Shown: in pieces, positions 11,537 to 23,155 of the stretch
Layout: each line of letters opens with the position of its first letter
Position numbering within the stretch: the stretch's first letter is position 1
Assembly (NCBI RefSeq): GCF_000516985.1
Contig: NW_006917103.1
Coordinates: 1,116,001-1,180,000, forward strand
DNA: 64,000 nucleotides
Reading direction: 5' to 3'
Source: Pestalotiopsis fici W106-1
Lineage: Eukaryota; Ascomycota; Sordariomycetes; Amphisphaeriales; Sporocadaceae
Translations under genes and position numbers: made by a program
The notes under the pieces: model-generated
What the model was told of the DNA's origin: nothing
Seen by the model: the letters and a program-made list of their open reading frames with translations, nothing else
Databases searched by the model: none

Positions 11537-11987
11537 CGTGACGTGGATGGTATTGTTCTTGCCGAAATTCGGCTTTCGCTGAGAGAGCTGGAGAGAACTA
11601 GAGAGAGATGGGCACAACTGGAGAGGGGAAATGCGAAGCCCAAAATCCTCAGCCTTACCATGGGGAGGAATATAGCCCCCAACAAATGGATCGGCTAGCC
11701 GCCTGCTTTCACCGACACACATGCATGGTAATACGACAACATTCCCGGCCAATGCATGTAGACAACCAATCAGTAAGACAATTCCCCCTCCTACATGTCA
11801 CTAAAAAAACAATGTGCCCCGCTCTCGTGAGATGTCGTAATGAGTGGGAACGGATCGACCTGGCTTTTCCAAAAGTCTGGCGTTGCATTAGAAACCCAAA
11901 TGCTGATATGCCTACATAGGTATCCAAGATAGAGATAGAAACTCACTTCGAGACCGAATGCCAGCTTGAGAATTTCAAACCATCAAA
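11537..11987. promoter_or_regulatory. Shared divergent promoter of the AAA+ and STAND-like genes
   Basis: The 451 nt between the two divergent start codons (11536 minus, 11988 plus) must hold both promoters. No clear TATA box was found for either gene. The placement, not a motif, is the evidence. Confidence 0.5.
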
Positions 11988-14148
11988 ATGACGACAGAAC
12001 TTTCCGACAGATCGGAGTATCTTAACTCACGGCCACGACACCCCCCCAGCGAAGCTATCCGTTTTGTCGAAACTAGAATGGTCGTCGCAGGGCAACCTGA
12101 TGCCGTGTATTGCGAATCACTGGACACATACGTTTCCGTTCCTGAGGCAAAGAAGCAAGATCAAATAAGGTAAGCTCTGTCATCTTTCTCAACCGACGTT
12201 AGCTGAGTCCAGCACATGTAGTGCCGAGCTATGGAAACAAGCCGATTCCGAAATGGAGAAATTGTTTGAACTGCTGGAAAAGGTCCAAGTCAAGCTGTCA
12301 AAGAAGGGAATGCAGCAGTCGCCTCAGAGTATCCGAAGCTGTCGCTGGGAAGACGTCTTGAGTCAAGTTCAAGATACCGCTGCACAGTGGTCAACAACCC
12401 CAAATCGGACGTCCCAGGCGATGCTTTGTATCAGCAAGGTCGGAAGGAACTCTGCGGTCTTTGAAAGCTGGCTAGGATTGCTGCCAGACGGGGACTATGG
12501 AGCAAGGTAAGGTCTCATTGCAACGATCAAGCAGAAGCATGACTCACAAACTTTCAGTCTATGCGGAGTTTTCAAACTCGCGATAGGGGTAGGGAACCGA
12601 GTTCTGCTGTCTTTTTCCACCAGGTTCGCTCACTCGCATGCTGACTAGTCTATGTGCAGGCTGCCGGCCGGTACGTCAAAATCGAGGAGGCAGTATTTAG
12701 CGCACTTGCAGATATTCCCGAGATCATTCAAGGTGCACAGAATTATGTCAGAATATATGCCGGTCGTCAGGACCAGTTACTCGAGAGAAAAACATTTGAT
12801 CTTTTCCTGGCCGTTTTGAGAGCTCTCACCCACATCATGCAGTTCTTTGCAGACGGGGGCCTGAGTAAGAGCCCGCGCTTTCTAAACGGCTGGCAACGCT
12901 GACGATGGGTACAGAGAAAACGATGCAATCGACATTGAAGCAGTCTGCTTACAAGGCCGAATTGATTGAAAGCATCAACGAGATCCGGAGACAAGCTTCT
13001 AGGATCAAAGAGGAGGCAGATCAATGTTTGGCCTGGGCAGTTCGTGACAGCAACCTGGCCATCAAAGATGTAAAACAAACAGGCAACGAAGTGTTGAAAG
13101 CACTGCAAAGATTGCTTGAGGAAAGCATACCTGCACGGCACGAATACACTGGTAAGCGGGCACAGTGCAGGAGCTTTCATATTGGAAAATTGACAAATGG
13201 TCAGCATCGCAGCTTGAAGCCATGAACTCGAGGCTTGGAGTCTTGGAACAGCGCAGCTCGTTGATGATAGAGAGCGGTCCAACTGACAGGATAAATCAGA
13301 CCACTAACGCGGCCTCATTTGCCCGGAATGCAAACTCGCGCCCTAGCGTGGAAGATATGACCAAATTTGCTCACAGCATTCTAGACGCCATCAGATATGA
13401 TCCAAATGTCATCGAAAGAGACCTGGAGAGGTCCGTTGGGATTGGTGAGCGGTTGGAAGAAGGCGAAAAGGCTCGAGCGGCCGCCATGATACGGCACAGT
13501 GAATACAAAGCAATGATGGTAGAGACCTCAGCCTCGACTTCTCTGCTCGTCAACGGAAGAAAAGATCTGGCAGCGGCTGAAAGCATATCGTCCTTGACCT
13601 ATGTCGCTGGAAGTCTTGTGCGAGCCTCGCGTGACGCGGGTTCGATTTATTTGATGGCGTATTTCTGCGACTTCCATCGGCCTAGCTTTGAGCCGTCGAC
13701 CGAGGCGTCGTCTTTCGGGATCGTGGCGAGCTTTGCGGGGCAGCTGCTGAGCCAAATGCTGCATAGAGACGTCCAGATGGATCTTTCGTTTTTCGAGACT
13801 CGCGACTGGCATCGCCATGCGAACATGAAGCTCGACACCCTTTGGAAGCTTTTGCGACAGCTCATCAGCCAGTTGCCCGAGGAAAGCGTCTTGATTTGCG
13901 TCATTGATGAAATCACTCGATACGAGACGAGTGCCTTGTATCAGGACACTGAGAAGGTGGTGAGGCGATTGACGCGGCTCGTGGGAAACAGTGAGTCTAT
14001 TGTCTTCAAACTGCTTCTCACGTGTCATGATCGAGCTTTGGGTGTATCTCAGTACTTCAAAGGTTGCACCATTGACCTGGATGCTGAGGCGGAGCCAGAC
14101 GACTCATCGGCATGGTGGATGCGGTCGGCTCAGCGCCAAGGTGCTTGA
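11988..14148 (+). CDS. STAND-like protein with fungal STAND N-terminal domain, no canonical P-loop
   Basis: Six exons: 11988-12169, 12222-12506, 12558-12588, 12660-12864, 12915-13151 and 13205-14148; 627 aa. All phases close. Intron 3 (12589-12659, GTAGGG...GCAG) was chosen because it joins SLCGVFKLAIG to AAGRYVKIEEAVFSALADIPEIIQ, matching the helical N-terminal domain of fungal STAND/NLR-like proteins; a second donor nearby would break the frame. Coiled-coil-like helices follow (RRQASRIKEEADQ). The C-terminal half is NTPase-like: LLVNGRKD where a P-loop might be, and LICVIDEITRYET resembling Walker B. A GxxxxGK[ST] motif is absent, and no repeat domain follows, so it may not bind nucleotide in the usual way. 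Context: divergent from the AAA+ gene. Role in non-self response is inference only. Confidence 0.75.
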
Positions 14149-16054
14149 AGATGGTGCTACTGTGGCGATTTTTGGTTGTGACTGAGAGCTTGTTCCGTTA
14201 TGAGCGCAAAGAAGTGAATTGTAATTGATAATTCGGGATGTTGTCAAGTTTGTTTTAGTAATTGGCCGAGCCTCCGAGCAAAGAATACATCATGCATGCA
14301 TATACCAAGTTTGTACCTAAGGTTAGTGTCTAGTCCACTAGGTAGACCCCTACACCACCTGCAATATCTGATTTACAGGCGTTGAACCAAATACTACAGC
14401 CCCAATGCAAGTACTGCCAGGCTTCACTCCACGGGCCCGCACCCACTGTAAATTGCTGTTCACTTGCACATAGGCATCTCTGTTGAATATGCCCACTGCA
14501 CGTGAGCGGAAAAGGTCTTGAAAGACAATAATAAGAAATTAAATGAAAGAAATACAATCAATTATAGGTAGAGTCTGTATATTTGGGTTTTGTTTTAATA
14601 AAAAAGAATTAGGGCTCATTCCATTTCGGCGCAAGCATTCGCACATCGGCCCGACAGGTGCCTCGTACCGCTACAATACACCAATGTTCCCCGGTCTCAG
14701 CAGAACCGACGCAGTCAATTCACTATTCCTTTATCATAAGTAACACTACGGGTCGAGGAAATCATTTAATATCTGATAGGTACTTAATATCTAAAACCGG
14801 ATGATCGGCATGAAGCATAGCTGCGAAAATATGCCGTACGTAGGCATAAGTGATCTTTCATATACTACCTGACGATTACAAACTTTATTCAGTTTTTGCT
14901 GCTGTGGCATCTTAATGATCTGAACTTGAGCACGTTCTTCCAGCTTCGTGATTTTGTTTCTCGATTCTGACTTAAAGTACCTGAACCACTCAGCAATCAT
15001 GTATGAATGGGTTGTCTGGTCTCAAGGTCGATCCTCACAGGGTATACAGACGGAGATTTGTAAACCTCAGCCGATCTAGATTCTTAAACATGTCGTACTG
15101 ATATCCCACTGACTGGCTATCAATGCTCGTGCATATGTTGGGGATACTTGTAGTATTAGTAATACAGACTCATTAGTTTGAAATGCATCGTGGTTGGGGC
15201 AAGAGAAAGCTCGGCCTGAGATGCTGGACGACTAGTGCCATTATTCTCCAAAGACATGGTGTTTGTAGGTGTCAAGTCATCGCAATTCTATGACCGAAGC
15301 TTTTGGATACAGAAGATCCTTTGGTCCAAAAACAATCTAGTTCGCCCATATGAAGCGCAATCCATTCCTCCAGTTTCGTGAGCAATTCGAAATTTTCATG
15401 TTCTTCAGTAATTCTCAGAATGTCAAGAATGTGTTCGGGTTTCTCCTTCTGGGCAGAGGATAAGCTTTGTGCTATGAAAAACTTGAAGATGCTGACGAGA
15501 GCGGTACAATCGTGTCTCTCCAGGCAGACATGTGGGTAGTTCCAAATAGCCACAAGTTGCACATGGTCTTTCAGACAACGCCAGGGAGGCTAGCGATCGG
15601 TTGAAGGAGAGTAAGTCGGTATACATGGCCCAGTTCATGTTGACGTTCCACTTTATAAATGAACCATGACTTGCCTAGCATCCGGTTCGATTTTTATACT
15701 TTTGCAACAAGAGTGGCCGTTACTTGGGCCACTAGTGAAGCATGTTGGAGAAAGGATTATAGACTTTCGGGATTATGCAGTTCGGTTTAGTGCCAGCCTT
15801 TTATGTTCTGCTGAATTTTTTTTGAGACCAATTCAATCATCTGCCTGTTTTACCCTCTGGGAATGCTCATTGACCTCACTAAGCCATGGCCATGCCGCCC
15901 GTCCTCTTACTTTCACCCGCCCCTCGCTCAATTCTACACATCCTTTCCAACGGTCCAACAGTCTGGATGCACAATAGTATCGGGAGCGGCTTCGAGGGCT
16001 TCTCCCGACACCTCACTTTTCATAGTTCACATCAATAGATGTGCAACAGTGAAC
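14149..16054. other. Long intergenic stretch with a possible gene relic at 15272-15638
   Basis: No convincing gene in 1.9 kb. Two overlapping minus-strand frames at 15638-15423 and 15562-15272 appear to be one broken reading frame; the second encodes helical sequence (EHILDILRITEEHENFELL) of unknown family. The rest, including the AT-rich 14530-15000 part, has only short frames. Confidence 0.4.
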
Positions 16055-18566
16055 ATGTTGCCTCGTCATCAGCTCAATGCCTACCGACTATACAAACATC
16101 TGACGAAACGTATTACAGACTGGTTGGTACCTACAGCCAAGGCCCATGGTATGTTTGGAGGGTCGTCACTCCGACGCGTCAGTACTGACCCAAAGATCCA
16201 CATCAGGCTATCCCGGTGACCTGGGCTACGCCAAGGAAGACAAGAAAGGGTCAATACCAACTAATCGGATCCGAGGATGGACCTATTCAATTTCGACCCA
16301 GGATTACATTAGACTGGCCGAATGGATCGCTGAAGCGCAAATACCTGTACCCTCCTGGATTGACTTGGCCCTCGGTGATTTGATAGAGTCACGCAAAGAG
16401 TTTAGCCGAGAATACGCCCGTCACCAAGCCGAAAAGGATGTTCTGGCAGACCAGAAACATGCACACTTTGTTCAAGTTTTGGAAATCATCCGCCAGATTC
16501 TTCGGCCGTTGGTACAGACTCCATCGGAATCGGCGGTAGAATCGGCAGCGACGGGGAATACTCCTTGCGAACGACCCGAGCAGGTAACCAACAATGCTAC
16601 TATTCACAAGACTGAGTCCTCAGGAACACAAGATGATGTTGTTCGCACGGCCATGGCTGGCATCGCGGTTCTCAGTACGTTCCGCGACACCATTATCCGA
16701 ATTTGGTTGGATTATCAGAAGGACAAAATAGGCCTCGCCGCGGCTGCGATCAGCACCAACACGGCGATTGAAGCTGCCCGTCAAGAGATGGATAAATTCG
16801 TTCCTGAAATGGAAACAAATGGCGGGATATTCCGAATCATGTCCCAAATTTTCGACAAACAGGCAAGTGCCATTGCCTGCGGGGAGAAACATCTCGGTCC
16901 CTCTGGAGTTGATTTTCTCCACTGCCCTTATTGCGGCGATGGTCTATATGAGCTCGGCCGGGAATCATTCTACTTTGTCACTCGAGAGCTGTTTTCCATG
17001 GTGGAAAGGTTCAAGGAAAAGGCATCCTTTATGGGAACAGAAGATGAATATCACCAATACTTTGCTCGTAGCGACAGACCTACCAAGACGGCATACGAAA
17101 AGCACAAAAAAGACAGAGCAATCATGGCCGTTGTTCTCGATGACCTTTTTCACGTGACTCGATTACAAAATTATCCGGTCAAAGACGAGATGATACGTGG
17201 TATGATTGCGCTCTCTGAAACGGGGCAGATCCCATTCTATCTGATTTTTGCTATCCAGGTGAGCGCCAAAAGACGAGTCTGTTACTGATCTGATCTATCG
17301 GTTCAGCCTCGATAACCTTTCTTCATTTATGCTTGGCTAGGTAGTTAACATATCTTTCTACACGCAGATTCATCTCGACATCCATGATTTCTTGGGCGAA
17401 GGCGTAATCTGGGCATTTCAGACACTCCAAGTCCACGCAACTAATATCCAGGGCGACCTGAAAGCACAGCTTCAACTTCACCAGGAAGGAGGAATGAATC
17501 ATGAGATACCATCCAAGGAAGTTCGGGCACAGATGGATATGATTGACATGGTTCTCACCGACCCTGTGTACGAATTCAAGACACAGACGCTAAGAGACCG
17601 TGGTATGGAAATACCCCAAACCATTGAACGCAATCGCATCCTAGAAATGTCGCCCGTGCTTAGCGGATTGATTTTATTTCGGATTCGACTCGAGTACCGA
17701 AGAGCAAGTCTTGTAGGGCACTCATTCGGAGCTATTGCATCTGCAATTCATTTGCATAATGCACTTCAGAGTGAAAAGCTATTCACGGCTGAATGGCAAG
17801 ATATGGATGTCGCTCGCAAAATTCTTGGAGACTCTGTTGTATTTGATGGCGACGCACCCATAGATCCGAGCCACTACTTGAGGAAGTTTGAAGCACAATT
17901 CGGACGCAAGGCCCAGAACCTCGCTGGGAGCAACTCTGTTGAATCCAGAAAGTGCATGCGAGGTAAAGTAGAATAACTTTCATGGTTGACAAGTATGCGA
18001 CTAACAATCATGAAGAGATAAAGCTGGAAAATCAACTCCCAGTCTCGTCAAAGTTTGTCGATCGTTATGTAAATTTGACGGAGCAGTCACTCTTGACAAT
18101 CGATTCCGCCGAGATTATTCTTGGGTTTGGTAATCACGGCATTGCCCAATACACACCCACGGAGCGCGGTACCGGCGCTCGCACTCGGGGTCAAGTCTTC
18201 GCCAGAGGAAAGAAACTCCGGGAACCATTGATCTATCAGATCGCAGTCTCGCTGACCAACGAGTGGGATGAGATCGCTTACCCCTGGATGAGACTCTACT
18301 GTTCCTCCTGGGACTTTTTAAAATGGGTGCACGAAAGGTGCCATGTGGATCTACGTGACCGATTTGGACCAGGTTTTACTGCCCACATGGAGAAAGAATC
18401 AGGATTCATTTACATGAACAGGTACATCTTTGCGGCTCTCGTGGATGGAAACCAAGAGGTAAGGCGGCATGTAGCAGATGGAACCCTAGACTTTTACTCC
18501 CGAAGCCAAGACCACCTTTTCATGCAGCAGGATGGATGCTTCGGTCCCCCGAACCGTTACATTTGA
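16055..18566 (+). CDS. DUF6604-domain protein
   Basis: Four exons: 16055-16148, 16207-17258, 17368-17962 and 18016-18566; 763 aa. The N-terminus (LNAYRLYKHLTKRITDWLVPTAKAHG) joined across intron 1 to YPGD, and the later STQDYIRLAEWIAEAQ and PSWIDLALGDLIESRKEF, match the DUF6604 domain found at the start of many large fungal proteins of unknown role, some of them STAND-like. A Cys pair (HCPYCGDGLYELG) lies in the middle. Intron 3 contains a CTAAC branch site and ends AAG. The frame is open upstream of 16055, but the chosen Met sits exactly at the domain start. The stop codon lies within the first copy of a 56-bp tandem duplication. No catalytic motif was seen. Confidence 0.78.
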
Positions 18567-18642
18567 AACCGATGTTGAGACAAGTGGATGGATGCTTCGG
18601 TCCCCCGAACCGTTACATTTGAAACCGATGTTGAGACAAGTG
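18531..18642. repeat. Perfect 56-bp tandem duplication
   Basis: Two adjacent identical 56-bp units, 18531-18586 and 18587-18642, beginning GATGGATGCTTCGG. The first unit contains the last codons and TGA stop of the DUF6604 gene; the second is untranslated. Perfect identity suggests a recent duplication. Confidence 0.95.
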
Positions 18643-19079
18643 GACAGTCCTTGACCACCTGAAGTTGGCAACTCTGTGCCAATGATTCTCCGTTGACACG
18701 TACGATTGCGGCGGCCGATCACGGTCAAACAACTGAAGAACATTGCAGCCATTGGCCAGATGCTGTGTTTTTAGACCGGCGGAACACAGTCGTCATGACC
18801 ACGAGTAAATGAGTTGGCGAGCAATAGAAAATGGCGGTCCAAACCGAAACATGGCCCTATTTGAGAAGATGACTTTACGGTAGAAAATAGTTCCTAACAT
18901 TTGGTTGGTATCGGTCAATCCCATTATGCCAAGCATACTGGCTATCAACATTATTCCTTGACTGAGTACTTCAAATGACACTGACAGCTTTGGTTGTGTC
19001 CGAATTGTTGCACAATGTAAAAATATATCAGAAATAAGACTAGATTCTTATTGATCAGTTGCTCCGAAGGTTTGTTTGT
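18643..19079. other. Convergent intergenic region
   Basis: Lies between the 3' ends of the DUF6604 gene and the Zn2Cys6 gene. Only short frames without motifs; it serves as 3' flank for both. Confidence 0.5.
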
Positions 19080-20842
19080 TCAGACACATGGATTTCTCCC
19101 CCAAAGATTTCCTAATTCGCGCTGGAAAGTTTCGGCCACCGAAAAATTAGATTTGATTTTTCTGTACAGCTCCAGTATTTCCTTGCGCTGTGAAATGTCA
19201 ATAGATCTTGCCCCTGCAACTCTAAGAGGAAACAGGTAAAGTAGATGCGACAAATTGGTTCTCTCCAACCCTCTTCTCGTCGAACATAAAATGTCACAAA
19301 CATGCGCTTGAATATCCTGTTCATTGAGTGTTGGTGGTGAAACCATTGAACCTTTCCACAAGGTAACATTGTAATCGAAAATCCCGGAAAGATATATGGC
19401 TGTCGCTGAAAAGAAGGCATTGGCCAAGAGTGCTTCTCCGCTGGGCACGGAAATTTGCTCATTGTGAAAACCGTGTGTGTCCAAGGGAAGGCTGATACTG
19501 GAGACGATTGAGTTTGCCTCGCGCCAAGAACGAAGCCTTTCCCTTAGACGACCACCTTCTATAGCAAAATCGGCGGCGATACTGGTGGCATCAACGGGGT
19601 TTAATTGGTTATATTCCCTCACGAAATGACCAACACTGTGAGATTGTCAGTTCAGATCAATTTCTTAAGAGCCTTTGGTTGATTGCATACCGAACGCTCA
19701 ACTTGGAACACAATACAACAATGATAAGAAGATCATTCAACGAGTCTGGTGGTGAGACTGATGCGGGCACCGATTCGTCCCTTGTTTGAGTTGAGAAGTC
19801 GAGCCACTGAGGCCCTGTAAGAAAAGTAGCGTCATTGAAGATGATGGCCCTACATGCTTCGAACACACGAGCCTGTGCAAAGAAACTGCGTCCGGGCTTG
19901 GACTGGAAGAATTCGGGCCCAGTTGCTGCTACTGCTTTTGATGTGCCGTGAACCATATGTTTGATCCATCCTGCACCTGTTGAATCGTGCATCAACTGGG
20001 ACCCGTCAGAATGATAGAATCAGAAAGCTAGCATGAAGTTGGAGGAGATAATTGATATATATCTAGGTGGGCATGAAAAGGCACTCACCTCAAACAGCCC
20101 CACGAATAAAGTCGTCCACAAGACTTGAATCTGTGATGGAGATTCGTGAAACTCCATATGATTACGAAGTTCAACAATGGCAGCAGAGTAAGATTGAATG
20201 CCAGACTGACTGTCCTGGAGATAGTGCTTCTCTAAAGCTGAGCTTCTGTTGTCCCATTTTGAGGCTTCGAGTGCGCCAACTGCGAGCATGGCACGGAGCA
20301 GGAACCCGGAACTCTGGTAACCCAGAATAGTCTTGATATCAGCATCATATAGTGGATCACTGGGATTAAAATTGTTTTTCTGCATAAACACCCCAAAGAA
20401 ATGGAGATAACGCTCGGTTGAATCGGGAAGTAATGCTCGTTTGAATTGGGGCCGATACTGATGAGCGATGACGATGTTATTCGGTGTGCTTTTGGTAGAC
20501 TTTTGAGACGTTTTGTGTTTTCCATATTCTAACAATATGGGCTTGCTTGTGTCCGTCTGTGGATACTCGCAAGCCACACCTCGGCGATCGCATGCTGCGC
20601 AAGGCAGACCCCCAGAACACTGCCAAAGTCAGCTGTTGACTGTAATACATCTGCTCCACTGTGTGGAATATCACCTTGACATGACGTTGTGCACAAGGCA
20701 GACAACGCGAGCTCTTGGCCCTAAGATCAAACGGACCCAACGGCATCGCCAATTGCCCAGGCAAAACGGAACACAATGAGGTGTTTTGTTGATTGTCTTG
20801 TCTGATTGAATTTCGGCGTCCTTGGAACTGGTTGCCTGTCAT
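19080..20842 (-). CDS. Zn2Cys6 transcription factor, short
   Basis: Four exons on the minus strand: 20842-20675, 20619-20089, 19995-19691 and 19635-19080; 519 aa. The binuclear zinc cluster is rebuilt across intron 1 (GTGATA...GGCAG): C47, C50, C57, C63, C66, C73, with perfect C-x2-C-x6-C-x5-C-x2-C-x6-C spacing (CLPCAQRHVK then CSGGLPCAAC). Middle and C-terminal parts (YLHFFGVF, LRAMLAVGALEAS, VLWTTLFVGLFE) match the Fungal_trans_2-like regulatory region. All phases close. An alternative start at Met 20746 (MPLGPFDLRAKSSR) would remove 32 residues and is equally likely. It is divergent from the esterase gene at 21284, with 441 nt between them, so it may regulate that gene (inference). Confidence 0.87.
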
Positions 20843-21283
20843 GTGCTGGAGAAAGTCGTGCGGCTGAATTGATTCTCGCTGTCACTGCCACTCACTATCC
20901 CCGAAACGGTATCAATCTCGCGAAGCGCGTGTTTAATGCATTTAAGGTATAATTGTCTCCGCCTTGGTCCCAGGGGTACATGAACTCCCTGCTCATCCTA
21001 TAGGTAGCGCAATACCATGTCCTAACACATCACCATTGTCGTATTCGCTCGATTATTACCGCTTTGGGAATGGCGCCCTCCCTCTGATCTTCACCCGTTT
21101 TGTTCGTCAACGTCCATGATGTTTGACATGGTTGCTCTTGGTACACTCATGACGAAACGAAACGAAACAACATCTATATAAACTCTCAACGACCCAAAGT
21201 TTGTTTGCGGTACACCATGCAGCACAAAGTCATTGATTACAATTTAATAACTAGCACCGCACTGTGATTCGAATCCCAACAAC
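20843..21283. promoter_or_regulatory. Divergent promoter region with TATA box at 21175-21181
   Basis: 441 nt between the Zn2Cys6 gene (minus) and the esterase gene (plus). TATATAA at 21175-21181 lies about 105 nt upstream of the esterase ATG, a plausible core promoter. Confidence 0.5.
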
Positions 21284-22527
21284 ATGAAATACCTTCACTT
21301 CTTTTTCCTCCTGCAATCGGCGGTTGCAAATGCCGTAACCTTGCCTACGCCCAATGGCCCGTTCTCTGTCGGTCTTTTCACCACTGCGCTGAGCGACACA
21401 TCGCGCATGGACCCTTACGCCCCAGCCGATGCACCCCGCCTACGAAAACTAATGGTCTCAGTCTTCATGCCCATGGATAATGCCACATCTCAATGCGTCC
21501 CAGAGCTAGTACCGTACATGACTCCCCTCGTTGCGGCGGATTATGACATCCTCGCCATGTCCGCTGGCTTGCCCAATGGCACCTTTTCCGAGCTCAATAT
21601 GAAGCTTTGCAAAAGCTTGCCTCTGGCAGGTTGCGCCAGAGGCCGCAGAGACATCCGCAGGGCTGCTCAAATCTCGCGTCCGCTCTTACTCTTTTCACCT
21701 GGCTTTGGACAATCGCGCCTGGTATACAATGCCATGGCCCAGTCTCTGGCGAGCGAGGGGTACATTGTTGCATCTATCGACCACCCGTACGATGCCAATG
21801 TGGTAGAGTACCCAGATGGCAGCTACGTCACAGCTGCGAACATTTCGAGCGACGATATAGCGGCACTTAACGCACTCCTAGATGTAAGCAAAATATAGCT
21901 CAAATCTCAAAGACCAAGTGTATAGCTGACGGCAAATTCTAGGTTCGAGCAAAAGACGTTTCTTTTGTGATTGACGAGCTTCAAAACTAGGCCCCATTGA
22001 GACGGGTCATTGGGCATAGTGGAAATGTCATTAATTTCGAAAAGCTCGTCATGTACGGCCATTCACTCGGCGGCGCCACCGCAGCCACCCTCATGCTGAC
22101 GGACTCCCGCATCCGCGGTGGTATTAATCTCGACGGGCGATTTTTCGACAAGGTTTTGGCAACGGGAGTGAGCGCACCATTCATCAATGTGGGCAGACCA
22201 AACCACCGACTGGAAGACACCACCTGGGACAGTTTCTACAACATCTCGACCGGACCGATTATTGAGCTCGAGGTGTCAGGTTCTCTGCATGCTGCCTTTA
22301 CAGACTTTCCCGCCGTCATTGGTACCATGAACCTCACTAACGTCGACGTTATTGAAACTGTGCAAGCATTCGTGGGAACTATACCATGGGAGAGGGCCGG
22401 CGATATCATCACGAGGGTTGTAACAGATTCTGCTGAATTCGTGTTTGATCATCGAAACTCGACTGTCCTTTCAGGAACGGACTCGAGCTTTCCGGAGGTT
22501 GAACTTGTTCGCGGCCACGGATATTAG
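21284..22527 (+). pseudogene. Secreted PAF-acetylhydrolase-like esterase interrupted by an in-frame TAG
   Basis: Two exons, 21284-21883 and 21943-22527 (intron GTAAGC...CTAG). A signal peptide is clear (MKYLHFFFLLQSAVANA). The protein then matches fungal platelet-activating-factor acetylhydrolase-like hydrolases: PLLLFSPGFGQSR, GYIVASIDHPYD, and nucleophile motif GHSLGG (Ser at codon 241). The second exon begins VRAKDVSFVIDELQN, a conserved block, and is followed directly by TAG at 21988-21990 (codon 216) in the same frame, after which the homology continues to the natural stop at 22525-22527. The truncated 215-residue product would lack the nucleophile. A 33-nt intron (GTTTCT...CTAG) could remove the stop, but it would delete the conserved block and is unusually short. 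A sequencing error is the main alternative. Confidence 0.75.
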
Positions 22528-23155
22528 TGATTCACAGTCTACCACTGCTTAATTTGCGGAGTTTCTTGTTCGGATTTTAGTCGAATGCAAATATAATTAT
22601 GAGTAGATTAGCTGACCTCCGTTGAGAATAGTAATATGTTGCTCATGAGTCGCGGTGATTTTCTGAAGCAGAGATGTAGAGATATACATTGAGGTGCTAT
22701 AGCCAGAGTACTATATACCGCAGACTGAAGATTACCACTTCGCTTGAGTCAATTATTAAGAGGTGTTGAACAACTTGTTGACAAGACTACCATGTACTAA
22801 GTAAGAAGGATGAAGTGGATACTATCTTACGTCAGTGCAGCGATAAGAACGGCTCCAGGTCTTGGCGGAGTTAAACGGCCATCTTGTCCGGGCCGGAGCT
22901 AATCGGTGTTTCAGTGAACAAATCCCCGTTTTGGTGGGGAGAACCGGCCGGACGTCATATTCTCCATTGAAGGAATGGACATACATATATAAATCATAGT
23001 ATTAGCCCATGGATCTGCCCCTTGATTCCTAATATTTGTTCTTCTCTTGTCCTCCCTCAAGTTGAGACGTATCATCTGGTGCACCCATCTCCTAAACTTC
23101 CCACTAATCACCTCACAAGCTCCTCAAGACACCAACTTCTCACACCGTCATCAGA
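22528..23155. promoter_or_regulatory. Intergenic with TATA box at 22986-22993
   Basis: Contains the 3' flank of the esterase and the promoter of the amidohydrolase. TATATAAA at 22986-22993 lies about 165 nt before the ATG at 23156. No other feature recognised. Confidence 0.45.

Noticed and set aside
13152..13170. An intron in the STAND-like gene ending at GTGCAG 13170
   Set aside because: Only 19 nt long and out of phase; the 53-nt intron ending at 13204 keeps the frame.
18486..18752. Minus-strand frame across the 56-bp repeat
   Set aside because: Repeat-containing antisense sequence, overlapping the supported DUF6604 exon.
21958..21990. A 33-nt intron removing the TAG of the esterase
   Set aside because: GT and AG are present and in phase, but it is shorter than every other intron in the window and would remove a conserved block.
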